DNA from: Theileria orientalis strain Shintoku
Lineage: Eukaryota; Apicomplexa; Aconoidasida; Piroplasmida; Theileriidae
Length of the DNA: 64,000 bases
Assembly (NCBI RefSeq): GCF_000740895.1
Contig: NC_025263.1
Location: 1,736,001 to 1,800,000, forward strand
Reading direction: 5' to 3'
The notes below the pieces were generated by a model. That model worked only from the letters and a program-made list of their open reading frames with translations, had not been told where the DNA came from and did not search any database. Every line of letters starts with the position of its first letter. Within the stretch, counting starts at the first letter, position 1. Shown here piece after piece: positions 22,690-33,400 of this stretch. Made by a program: the position numbers and the translations under genes.

Positions 22690-24264
22690 TTATATTACAC
22701 TGCGAATTGATGAAGACGATAACTTTATCAACTTATCTCCCTTTAGATAACAGACTAGGCCAACTACTATTAGATCCCACGGTACCAGGTTCAACCTCAT
22801 CCTCTCTTCATTCACATATTGTCCGTTCTTTATCAGTTCAGGGGTAACTACTAGGCCGAACTTTTCAGTCAACTTGTTTGATGGGCCCACAACATCAAAC
22901 AGATCAAAGAGGTTAATGGTAACGCCATTGCCGGCTGGTATCTCATCTACCCTTACATTTGCGGTAGAAGATACTGTATGAACGGAGTAACCAGTGCCAC
23001 CCTTCAGATCAAAATAATTGGGAGACGAGTATATCGAATGGTACTCTGTGGAGCTACTGTTCGTATTAATCAGGTTAAAGTCTACGGAAACATAGTCATA
23101 CGTGCTTGAGCTACTTGATGAGCCATGTTCAGAGTCCGCTTCAACAACACTGTTACCAAAGTTAACAGAGCTTGAATAAAGCAGCTGAAGCTCACTCAAA
23201 TACGATTTTACCATCTTCTTCCTCGTCTCCAAGGGTTGAATCTTTTCAAAGTCTGCCTTTTTCATGATCAAATTGTCCGAGGCAACGACTCCTATGAACA
23301 GATTTTTACTGCAAGACAGAAAGGCTGAGAGAAGCAGTAGCTTATGTCCGTAGTGCAGGTAGTCGAATGTGCCTAAGTAGATATTGGTGTTAATTACTAA
23401 TCTACAACATAAGTGGTAACTACTAGCAAGTCAACTTACCACAGAACATGATGTTGTCAAACCTCCTAAGATACAGTACAAGGTCTTGGCCATTTCCAGT
23501 GGCCCCTAGCACCTGCTTAGTATCTGTTAGTCCGTGCGTGCCAGAGATCTTTAAGCCGGTGCTACTGTTGTTCGAGTTAGAGCCATAGAAATCATTACAA
23601 ATGAACCTGTTGCTACAATATATAAACTTGTGCCCAGTGGTGGTATTAGCCTCAGTCCTATCTAAATCGTCTATATCCACTATTTTGACCTCTTTGAAGC
23701 TGTTGAAATTGCAAATTGGGAGTATAGTCAAGTCCAATTTCAGCAGTATTTCCAGTTCCTAGTAAAAATTAAGCTCATATCAATACCTTTTACGTAGCTA
23801 TTAACTAGTTGTCGACTTACATGATTAAATCCGTGATAGATGCTGTTAATAACCACCAGAGAATACAGGGACTTAATATAGTTCAACAAAATGGTGGAGA
23901 GCAAGTCAAATTCCCTTTCCACTAGCAAATATACATTTAACTTAGGGACTCCGAGCGGCGATATTTTACAAATTAGTCTACAAATTAAGTTTGATATATC
24001 GTTCAAATTGGATTCTATGGTACATTTAAGGTTGTCGTCCGGGGAGACATGGGTGCAATCCTTAGTGCTGTTAGCAGTATAAGACGATGAATTCCCATCT
24101 TCAGGTGTGTTATGGGCGTAAGAATTGCAATTTGTGGTATGGCCTCGGGTGTTACGAAAAGAGTTTGGGCGATTCTGGCCACAAAAACTTCCAGAACCTT
24201 GTCCAGATGACCAAGCACTGGCCAAAAGTAAGTTTAAATCAGGATCAAAAAGAACTACATTCAT
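22690..24264 (-). CDS. phosphopantetheine adenylyltransferase (CoA biosynthesis)
   Basis: Exons 24264-23821, 23758-23440 and 23372-22690 join in phase to 481 aa. The nucleotidyltransferase motif GTFDYLHYGHKLLL spans the second splice site, which proves that junction. It matches the GGTFDxLHxGH signature of PPAT. Near the C-terminus, TEKFGLVVTPE and KLSSSSIR correspond to the family's substrate-binding and KxSSTxxR motifs. The enzyme converts 4'-phosphopantetheine and ATP to dephospho-CoA. The N-terminal 270 residues are unassigned, as in the N-terminal half of animal COASY. No dephospho-CoA kinase domain follows, so the last CoA step must be encoded elsewhere. The region between the HxGH and KxSS motifs carries a Ser-rich insert. 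Confidence 0.8.
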
Positions 24265-24890
24265 TTAAATTCACAAATTTAAGTCCCAAGCACCAAATAA
24301 AACTAAACAATAACTTTTGTAAAACAAGAAGAACAAGAATAATGATAGCCCATAGAAATTGTTTTTACACGAAGTTTAGGGATAAAAGAACCTAAAATAT
24401 CACAGATAAATATTAATTAAACATTGAAGTTATTAATTCTACTTTATAAAGTCAAAAACTAGTAGATTGCCCAGCTCTGTGTTACACTTTATGTGTAATA
24501 CCACAACTTCAAAATCAAGTAACATTGAGAAAATTACCTTTAAAAAATTAAAATATATTATAATTTAGTATAATTATTAGGAAAAAAGGAAAAAAACAAA
24601 TTATTTTGTACTAATAACTAAAATGTGTAGGGCATGATTATTACATTAAGTTAGTCTTCATTAATTCATTAAAAATATGTATTTTTAGTTTTTTAATAAA
24701 ATTTTATCTTATTTTATTTGATATAACTTTATTGAATGATTTAATAATTTATCCTTGTGTTCTTTTACCAAACTGGTAACACCAACTTTGTATTAATTGA
24801 CTACTTATTAATTAACTTATGGTCTTTAAATACTAATTTGAAGTAACAAAAATTGATTTAAATCAAATGTAGTAAAAATTTATTTCATAA
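24265..24890. other. divergent promoter spacer
   Basis: About 625 bp of AT-rich DNA between the divergent PPAT and VPS9-domain genes. No gene was seen. Confidence 0.45.
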
Positions 24891-26746
24891 ATGGACGAAG
24901 TGGCTAAGAATCCATTTCTGTGTATTCTGGAAAATAGTTTCTTTCCATTATACAAGTCGCTTTTTAACTCGAAAAGTATTGTACTGCTCCCAATATCGCA
25001 GTCGCTGATCAACATAGACATCACAAAGAAGTTTATAGGTACGAATTAGTATAAATTTACAAGTTGAATTGTTGGAGCCAGTTTCACTTTAACGCCTTGG
25101 TAATAAAACCTTTTAGAACAGCACATATTGACGGAGACGAGCATTAAGAACAACTTCATAAACAACAAGGGGCAGATAGTGGAGTTGATTAACGACACTT
25201 TCGTCACGAGCTTTGGGTTCAACAACCACAGCGTATGTAACATAATAAAGAGAATTAAGATTCCGCACGGGAGTAACTACATAGAAGGTAAGAAGAACTC
25301 ATGTATTTAGTTAGTTTGAGGAAGTGCAAGCTAATGAAACTGTAATTTTGAGGTGACTCTTTTTCAGCATATCTGATTGATTCGCATCTGCTGGTGTCAA
25401 ACAACACAGGTAAGCCTGTATAGTAGCAGGCAAATAAAGATACGTAGAATTGACATACCTGCAATATAACATCGAGGACGATATTGAAGTGATCATACAG
25501 AGGTGGTCGAAGGACAACGAGGAGTTCGGAAGGTTCTTCATCAACTCGTTAAACAGGTTCAAGAGCACGTTTGTACTGGTAAGTTACGATAATTCTAACG
25601 CCACATTGAGTTAGTATTTATGGATAATTGGTAAATAACAGCGATGGATACTATTAGTACTAGTGCCCTAGAACTATTTGTCCTAGTAGTGGCCGTTTAA
25701 CAGGTAGTAAATGGACGTACAGGTGCCAGGGTATGAGTCGGAGACCTCAAACATAATATCCAACATCACAGACAAATCGGTACTTGAAATATGCATCTGA
25801 TAAATAGTAGTTGATGGTTAGCAGTAATTAAAGGGCAATTTAGATAAAACTACTGCTTGTGGACAAAAAGGACTACTCAGAGCAGTTTAAGAGGAAACTC
25901 GTGGAAATATGCCTCAACTACTCGTACCACTATCTTCATGATCTACTTTGGGGATATTTGGTAAAGTCATACAGCACAAAAGAGGAGATCATAGAGGTAC
26001 CGATACAACCAGTTACTGTATAATTATGTAACCATAAAATAAGGGATTTGTGGCAACTAGATATGTGCACTAGATAAACCAGATAAACAACTAAATATAA
26101 GTTACACAACCATTACCTGATATTGTATATTATTAACTATGGATGTAATTAAACAAAGGCACTAATGTGTTATTCAGAGTAGAATCTCAAAAATGAGAAA
26201 CGAGTTAAATTTGAACCTGTCACTGCTGATATTTGAAAACAGACACGAGGTCTCCAACATAAACATATTGCCATCAGTGGAGCTGCTGCACCAGGTATTG
26301 CAAATAAACTAGGTAGCTACTGGCTAAGTATAGAGGGAGCAATTAGTTAAGTATAGAGTTAGCAGTCGGTCAAGTATACAGGTAGTTACTGGCTAAGTAT
26401 ACAGGTAGATATTGGCCAGTTAGATACACAAGGTGGTGTTTGAGGATTTAGATAGATAGAAACAAGTTAGATGCCGACTAGTAGCCAAGGATACTGAAAG
26501 TAATTGTAGATGGAAGCGACGAGGTTGCCGTTGAAAAAGCTTAACTACCTGGAAAAGGCAATACTGATCAACAACTCAAGCTCGGAACCTGAGTCCATAT
26601 CGCTGCTGGTGCTGGCACTGGTAGTAGGAAACGTGCGCAACGCAATAGAGCATTACAGTCTTATGAAGCTCTACCTGCAGAGCATCAACGAAAACAGCAA
26701 GTCCTTGTACCTGCTGGAGTCAGCAATATCGTTTTTAATCAGCTAG
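24891..26746 (+). CDS. VPS9-domain protein, probable Rab5-type GEF
   Basis: Eight exons (24891-25038, 25117-25287, 25368-25409, 25448-25578, 25723-25779, 25844-25996, 26178-26294, 26510-26746) join in phase to 351 aa. The C-terminal exon carries the VPS9 signature: P-x-K-L (LPLKKLNYL), then SISLLVLALVVGNVRNAIEH, then YLLESAISFL. VPS9 proteins activate Rab5-class GTPases on endosomes. No SH2, RIN or ubiquitin-binding part is seen. In the canonical fold an Asp and a Pro before LLV are catalytic; here the sequence reads SEPESISLLV, so the Asp finger may be altered. The VPS9 assignment is from pattern and should be checked by profile search. Confidence 0.6.
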
Positions 26747-27249
26747 TTTACTCTGAAATTGAGCCTAAATCTTATTGTTTAGCTAATATGTGTGATAGCA
26801 GATTAGTAAAAGGAGTTAGATAACTACGGTATTATCAGTTTATTCAGAAGAAGGAACCGTAAATAGAATCAAATGTGTAAAATATGTGAGTTATAAATAA
26901 AGATTCTATGAATGGGAAAATGAAATGGGAACTGATAAGAACAAAGTAACACACAGAAAAGAATAAATAATAAAACACCACACAAACAGGTAACAATAAG
27001 TGTTGAGCCGAAAGGTATAAATAAAAAGAAATAGAATAGCAAAAAAAGAAGAGTAAAGCGATCAACAACAACAACATCAGTTTTAGGTGGAATCACTCCC
27101 CCACACAGTGTGTAGGTCAATAGTCAAAAATCAGTGCTTGTTTACCTAATATTTAATAAAGATTAGTCAGTAATCACCCAATATTTACACAAATCTAAAA
27201 GTTAACAGTTAAAACTATAAATTAGTCAAATGTCTTAAATGTGCCAACA
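26747..27249. other. intergenic spacer
   Basis: About 500 bp, AT-rich. Two overlapping minus-strand ORFs of about 80 codons are hydrophobic shadows of A-rich sequence. No gene was supported. Confidence 0.45.
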
Positions 27250-28128
27250 ATGTCATACACAGTCTTAACCTTGATTTTACTACTGAGCTCAAATTTATCA
27301 GAAAGTTCAAGTAATTTAAGAAAGCACTGTAACTACGAGCATAAATTATTTAGTAAAAACCAAAATAATACGCTCCAAACGGCATTTATCTCGAGCACTC
27401 CCAAAGCCACACACGAGCTATGGGCAAAACAAGGCCAAAGACAGGTAAAATAAATACGCATCACGGAGGAGGAATAGAGCGTAGATATCAATAAATTGAA
27501 ACACTAGCTAGAAAAGGCAGTAACCTAAAAGTTACGGCCTAAAGATATTTAGTACGAAACGTGTGCGGGCAATGTGTAAATGGAATCTTTATGCGGAACC
27601 AACAAAAGGTAAAACAAACAGCAGAAACGAGTTCAAGCAATTAAGTGAACGATGATTCGCTGGTGGTTACAAAAGATTCCACGCTCCAAAGGCAAAATTC
27701 AGCCCCTAAAGGGCTGCATAACACCACACTACACACCGGCCAGTACACAGTGTAGTCAGCTACATAGAAACTAACTAGATAGCAGTTTTACACGCTTACT
27801 AAATGTCTGTTAGGTTTTGAACAAGAAGGACCTAGTGAACCAGGTGGCGGAGAAGCTGAACAAGACCCAGAAGGAAGTGAACACCGTGGTGGACGAATTC
27901 CTGTTATCGTTAAAAAAACACCTCTCTAGAAACTCGCAGGTCAACCTGGCCAAGTTCGGAGTCTTCAAAAACTCGCTGCGCGGGGAAAGGAGGATGAGGA
28001 ATCTGCAAACTGGGCAGATATTCACGGCGAAGCCCGTGTACGTGCCGAACCTGAGGTTCTACGACACCTTTAAGCAGGACGTGAATCGGGAGCTGAGTAA
28101 GCGAGACCACCCCTCACACAACTACTAA
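27250..28128 (+). CDS. HU-type DNA-binding protein, apicoplast-targeted
   Basis: Exon 1 (27250-27444) joins exon 2 (27814-28128) in phase to 169 aa. Exon 1 encodes a hydrophobic signal sequence (MSYTVLTLILLLSSNLSESS) followed by a basic, Asn/Lys-rich transit-peptide-like stretch. Exon 2 is a full HU/IHF domain: NKKDLVNQVAEKLNKTQKEV, then VNLAKFGVFKNSLRGERRMRNLQTG, with the beta-arm ending in FTAKPVYVPNLRF. Bacterial-type HU in apicomplexans compacts the plastid genome, and the two-part leader is what that targeting needs. The intron of about 370 bp is long for this window, so an extra small exon in it cannot be excluded. Confidence 0.85.
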
Positions 28129-28444
28129 TTCAGATCGCTCGTGAGTGCCGCGGCTGTGCAGTCCGCCCTCGGGCCGTACAGCGGAGAGTGGGTCGGCGGA
28201 CTTTAAAATTCACAAATTTAGCAACTAATGATAGTAAACAAGAGTACACGGCAGATATGCTTGTTAGGTTGTCCCGTTAGGCATCACTGGTCGCAGTGCT
28301 AGCATTGCCTCCAATAGCAGTAACGAGTAATTTCAGATAATGACATACGCTTTGCACAACTTATAAGTATTAGATTAAATATGGAAGTTACCAGTAACTA
28401 GTTGAGTCAAAAAAGTAAAATATTACCAAAAGGGAGCTTATTTA
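28129..28444. other. spacer with GC-rich hairpin
   Basis: Convergent spacer between the HU and prefoldin 4 genes. It starts with about 70 bp of very GC-rich DNA (28134-28203) holding a perfect 8-bp inverted repeat (28160-28167 with 28195-28202, AGTCCGCC/GGCGGACT, 27-nt loop). The rest is AT-rich and empty. Confidence 0.55.
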
Positions 28445-29025
28445 CTAAGCCTCCAGGTTAATTCTGTTTCCGAATTTGGAATACAAGTACGACTTCAGAG
28501 CATTAGACTCAGCTTCAGCCTGTTGGAGCTCATCAGTCAATTTATTCATCTGAGTCTCAAGTAGATCCTTGCGTTTATTCAATTCTTCATCCAGTTGCGT
28601 ATCATCGAGTTTTAGAAAACAGTCGCCTATGAAACAAATTAAACAGTTATAAAAAGTAGATGTTAGTAATAACTAGGGTGTTATCATATTAGAATCTTAG
28701 TGTTAACTAAAAGTATTAAATAATGAATAAAACTAAAAATAAAAAAAACGATAAACAAAAACTATGAACAACCAGCAATAGGGATAGTACTGTAAATAAC
28801 AACGGTAGAATGATATATGAAAATAAAAGAAATAAACGAACCGATTTTAAAGAGTGGAGTCTCAAGAGCAATCATACACTCCTCCTGTGCGTCACTCAAG
28901 TAAGTCTGCTCCTGTTTCAGGAGCTCCAGCTTCTTCTCAAGTCTCAGCCTCTTGTTGTACAGAAGACTAAAGTTCACGATCTTCTCCTGGTCCTCAACAT
29001 TGACTTCATAGTCGACAGAGCCCAT
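28445..29025 (-). CDS. PFDN4: prefoldin subunit 4
   Basis: Exons 29025-28842 and 28626-28445 join in phase to 121 aa, the usual beta-prefoldin length. An N-terminal coiled coil (EDQEKIVNFSLLYNKRLRLE) leads to the hairpin segment FKIGDCFLKLD, equivalent to the YQIGDVFI of human PFDN4. A second coiled coil ends in SKFGNRINLEA, matching the conserved family terminus GxxINLE. Prefoldin is a cytosolic hexamer that hands nascent actin and tubulin to the TRiC chaperonin. The splice lies inside the hairpin (FKI-GDC). Confidence 0.88.
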
Positions 29026-29635
29026 CTATTAAAAGGTTATAAAGCACCATTACCATTAATAGTTTAAGATTATTAGTACTAGTAGTATTAGCATTAAGAA
29101 TGAGTAGACTTAGAAGTCAAGTAAAATAAATAACATTACCGAACCAAATAATAACAAGTATTTGCTCCAGGATAACAAAAAGTTAATTAATATGGGCACA
29201 AATTATTACTAAAATAAATATGGATAAATAAAAGGAGTGACTTACATTGTATATTAGTAATATATATTAGCTATTTGAGAGTGTATATTGGTTGGAAAGT
29301 ATCAAGTGATTGAAATAGTACAATCCAAGTAAAACTTAGAATAAACTGCTGTTAAATTTAATAAATAATAATTTACAAATGAATGTAATAAAAAAGTAAA
29401 AGTATAAAGTAAAATTGAGGTTAAATTGAAAAAAATTCGTTATTTAGAACTTGCCACACACCAAGTACATCATTTGCAGTTATAAACAAAGAAGTTGTAA
29501 ACCTTCCACTATCCAACAATATTAAAAGACTGTGATGAATAGAATATCAAGAAATATCGCCGAAAATAGTTAATTGTCACTAATTGGTGTTGATTGAGGT
29601 GCTAGGAACTAACACTGGAGCATTTCTAAGAACAA
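29026..29635. other. divergent promoter spacer
   Basis: About 610 bp of AT-rich DNA between divergent prefoldin 4 and SPC3. No gene was seen. Confidence 0.45.
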
Positions 29636-30452
29636 ATGGCAAATATGATTAACATCTTCTCGAGATGTTACGCAGTGGTCCACGCAGGAGCAATGGTCGC
29701 GCTGGTGGCGCTATTTTTAAATTATTTCACCGGCCTGGGTCTGAGATCGCAAAACCAAATGACGGGAGCCGTGGACTACGTGAAGACCCACGAATTGATA
29801 CTGGACAAGTCAAAGGTAATATTAAAACATGGATATGTCTATGTGAAAGGGTTTGGCCACTAACAATTAGATAGTTGTCACTGATTTCAGTACATTTACT
29901 TTTTATTATTTTGAAAAGCATAGGTGTAACTTTTATTTGTGTACTTAGATAAATAGGTACTCACAGATGAGTGAGCAGTTGTGTGTTAGTATTAGGAATT
30001 AGGTCAGATACGCTATTATGTAAGTACTAAATGGGAGAACTGTGTGTCGACAATGAACTGATGATTAGAAACTCTGAGCATAATTAACGATAACATAGGT
30101 CGACAGGGCACTTTTGGAACTAAAACTAAGCTATGATCTAAGAGGAGCGTTCGACTGGAGCACACATGTGCTCTTCCTGTACGTGACGGCAAACTACGAA
30201 AACAACCGCCACTTTAGAAACGAAGTCGTGATTTACGACAGGATAATCAAGAGCTCGGAAGAAGCGTTACTGAAGCCAACGAACCTCATGAGTAAATACT
30301 TCCTGTACGACTACGGAAGGAGTCTAAGGAGCAGGGACGTGAGCCTGAAAATGTACTACGAGATCGTCCCACTAGGAGGGTTCATAAAGCAGTACCAGCT
30401 GGACACTAAGTCGTTCCAGATGAGTGACTCTTACATCACAGATGACGACTAA
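29636..30452 (+). CDS. SPC3: signal peptidase complex subunit 3 (SPC3/SPC22-23)
   Basis: Exons 29636-29815 and 30099-30452 join in phase to 177 aa, close to the 180 aa of the human subunit. An N-terminal membrane segment (VVHAGAMVALVALFLNYFTG) is followed by a luminal domain with family landmarks: YDLRGAFDWSTHVLFLYVTA, the VVIYDRII motif and KYFLYDYG. SPC3 is an essential accessory subunit of ER signal peptidase. It is relevant here because many parasite proteins in the window need signal-peptide removal. Its stop codon overlaps by 4 bp the end of the minus-strand A/B-module ORF. Confidence 0.9.
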
Positions 30453-33400
30453 GTATAGTAGAACTTGTAGCAACCAGTTGAATGTAATAGTATGTACAGG
30501 TACGTGTCATTGTATTCCATCTCTTTGGCGCTGACGAGCTCATGTTTGAAACAGCGGTACCCCCCTGGTTGCAGGCCCGGACAGTGCACTTCCTCCACTG
30601 GGATCTGGGTGGTGGTGGGTCCGGACGGGGGTTCGGACGCCCCGTTCGACAGCTGTGCTTTGTAGGTGGTCGACCCGGTCACATGGTGCATCAACGAGTC
30701 CCTAGTGGCGAGGGGCTTGCCCGCTGTAAGGGCGTTGGTGGCTGTTGTCTTAGAGGTTTTTTCGAGTTCATCCGCTTCTTTGGCCACCTCTTTGAGCAGT
30801 TTGGCCTTTTCAGAGCGTCTTTTCTTGAGCTCATCTTCCAGGGCCTTTTGGTCCGAGCTATATCCCTTCGCGCTATCCGGGTCCGGCTTGTACTCGGTCG
30901 GCACCGGTCTTGTGCTCAGCACGATTTGCAGTTTCTTGCTATTGTTAAACAGTGCTCTATCCAGTTCTTCGCCCAGTTTATCCTTGTTTGACAGGTCAAG
31001 CGTTTTTTTCCCTTTCTCGTATACTTTCTTATCACGGTCCTTCAAAACGTAGTACTGTTTACACGTTACGCTCGTGTCACTTTTTTCGCACAGGGCGACC
31101 AGAACGGGGCTAAAGAGTTTGTGATCGTGTTTGTAGTAGAACACGACGACCTGGGATGCGCTTTTATAGGTCTTGGGTGTAGTGTCGTCGTTGTTGACAT
31201 CGGAGGCTGAAATGCACTTGTTTCCATTGAGGGTTTTTGTATTGCTGTTTTCCGTGATACACTTCCCTTCGTACTGGATATCGCCAAGGCGGAACCCGGA
31301 GCCATCGCTGTAAATTCCGTAGTGCGTGTGCGTGTACTGGAGATAACAGAACGATTCATCGGCCTTTTGAGTTTTTACCGTGATCTTTATCGGTTGCATG
31401 TTAAACCAATGTATGCTATATGTGTTGCTATCATCATAAACTGATTTAATTTTCACTGGGTTAAGAAAGTTACTGACCCGGACCAGCGCCTTTAGGAGCG
31501 CTTCAGAATTCCCGTTCGGCGGTTTTGGGCAATCGCACTTGCCAGCCGCCGCGTCCTTGTGCCACTTTTGGTTGTCATAGTCATCCATATTGTTGGCATG
31601 GTAGGCTTCTCTGTTGTAGCACAGTAACAGTGGTCGCGGGTCCTTGTCGTAAAAGTAGACGTAAATATCACCCATACAGCTGTTGTAGTATATCTCGTAA
31701 ATTGGACCTGAAATGGGCTTCCCGTTGTGAAGTTTCAGCTCGACCTCCGATGTATTATATGCAGAGCGCGTGTAAAACCTGACTCCGCCGATTTGATGAA
31801 GCATTTCAGCTCCTAAACTGGTCATGTCGTGTTTAAAGCACTTGTAGCCTGTTCCGTTCGGGAGCGGGCACGGCTGCTCCTCCTTGACCTCTATTTGTTT
31901 GTCGTCTAGCGCTTGAAAATCGCTCCCAAGGTAGCCGTTTTTTCCGTCCCTGCCCTTCAGCTTGTAGCAATCGGCCTTGTTATGCCACACCTCCAACTTG
32001 ACTACCTTTTTGAATTGGTACCTCAGCCTATGCAAATACTGTATCAGTGTATCTTGGCTGGAGAGTTCTCCGGCCTCTCGTGTTTCCTTCTCCCACTCGA
32101 CTTTAACTTGTCCAGGTTCCTTCAGCTTGTAGTGCTCCTTGATCTCGCTGCCCTTAGGTACCCCGTTCTTAAACTCCAAAATGACGAGCAGGGGCTCCCT
32201 GTAATCTCTGTCCTGGTTGTAGTAGTAAACAACCACTTTCATCAAAGGGTTCCACTTGTTCTCTGTGCTGATATTCTTACCATTATTATAATAGTTCAGC
32301 TTGTTAGGCTGGTTGGTACGGGTTATACTCGTGTACATTACGTCACCCAGCCTGAATCCGTTTCCGGTGCCGGTGCCGTTCACCCCGGCCGGCTCGTAGG
32401 TGTATTGTCCATAGCAATCTACGGTTTTTCGCTCGATTTTCATCTTGATTTTAATGCTGGAAGTGAACTCGTGCAGTTCGTAGGTAGTATTGTTACCAGG
32501 AGGGCTTTGGGGAGGCTCCTTGGTCATCTGCTGGCACGCATCTTTGGGTATCTGCCTCGGGTTAAGCTGCACGGGGTTCAAAAAACCGACTACCGTGACT
32601 AGTGCCTGGAGGAGGGCGTTTTTTCCGCCGGTGGCTCCTGGATCGGGCCCATTGCACCGGCACTTATCAATACTGGAATCCTTAAACCACTTATCGTAAT
32701 AAATAAAAACCTGTTTGACATCCAATGGATCGGATCGCTTTTGGGGTTTGTAAGTGACACCGTTGCAGCACAGTATCAATGGTCGCGGATCTGAACCGTA
32801 AAAAAACACGTGTATCTTGGTGTTGCCGTTTATGTAGTAGTGGCGCTCCTCGTTCGAGCAGCTGGTATCGTCACCGTTGGGACACAGCTTGACTGACTTG
32901 TAGGAGCCAGTTTCGCCGGAATCGGGTATCACGAACTTTAGTCCCGTTATCAGGGTCACCCCGTTAAGCTTGTCCTTAAAAGGCCCATTAAGCTTGACAA
33001 ACGGGGTCAGATCGTGGGTCATGACCCTGAACCCCGTACCGTCAAGACACTGGTGGGTCCCGGCGCCGGCCCCCTCACCTGGTTCCTCGGTCACCGTAAT
33101 CGTTTTGCCGGTGAGCCGGTTAACGTCACCAGAGTGGCCGGGCGATTTTAACTCAGATTGTGATTTGATGGCGCTCTCGACAGCCTTTTTGATCTGTTCG
33201 TCGCAGTACTTCCCGCCGCTCTTGTCTTTAGTCCATTCCGTCAATATCACGGCGGCGTTCAGGAGCGAGAAATCGGTTTTGTCGTCCAGTTTTACGGGGG
33301 TTTCGGGCGGTTTAGCAGACGCCACTGGTACGCGTACCCCGTACTTCCCGACCCACCGCCACCGCCACCTGCAGCACCGTTCGCGCTCGAGAGCACGTAG

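Noticed and set aside
31913..32602. 229-codon plus frame antisense to the giant A/B gene
   Set aside because: It is a hydrophobic shadow of a GC-rich coding strand. The minus strand shows repeated module motifs throughout.
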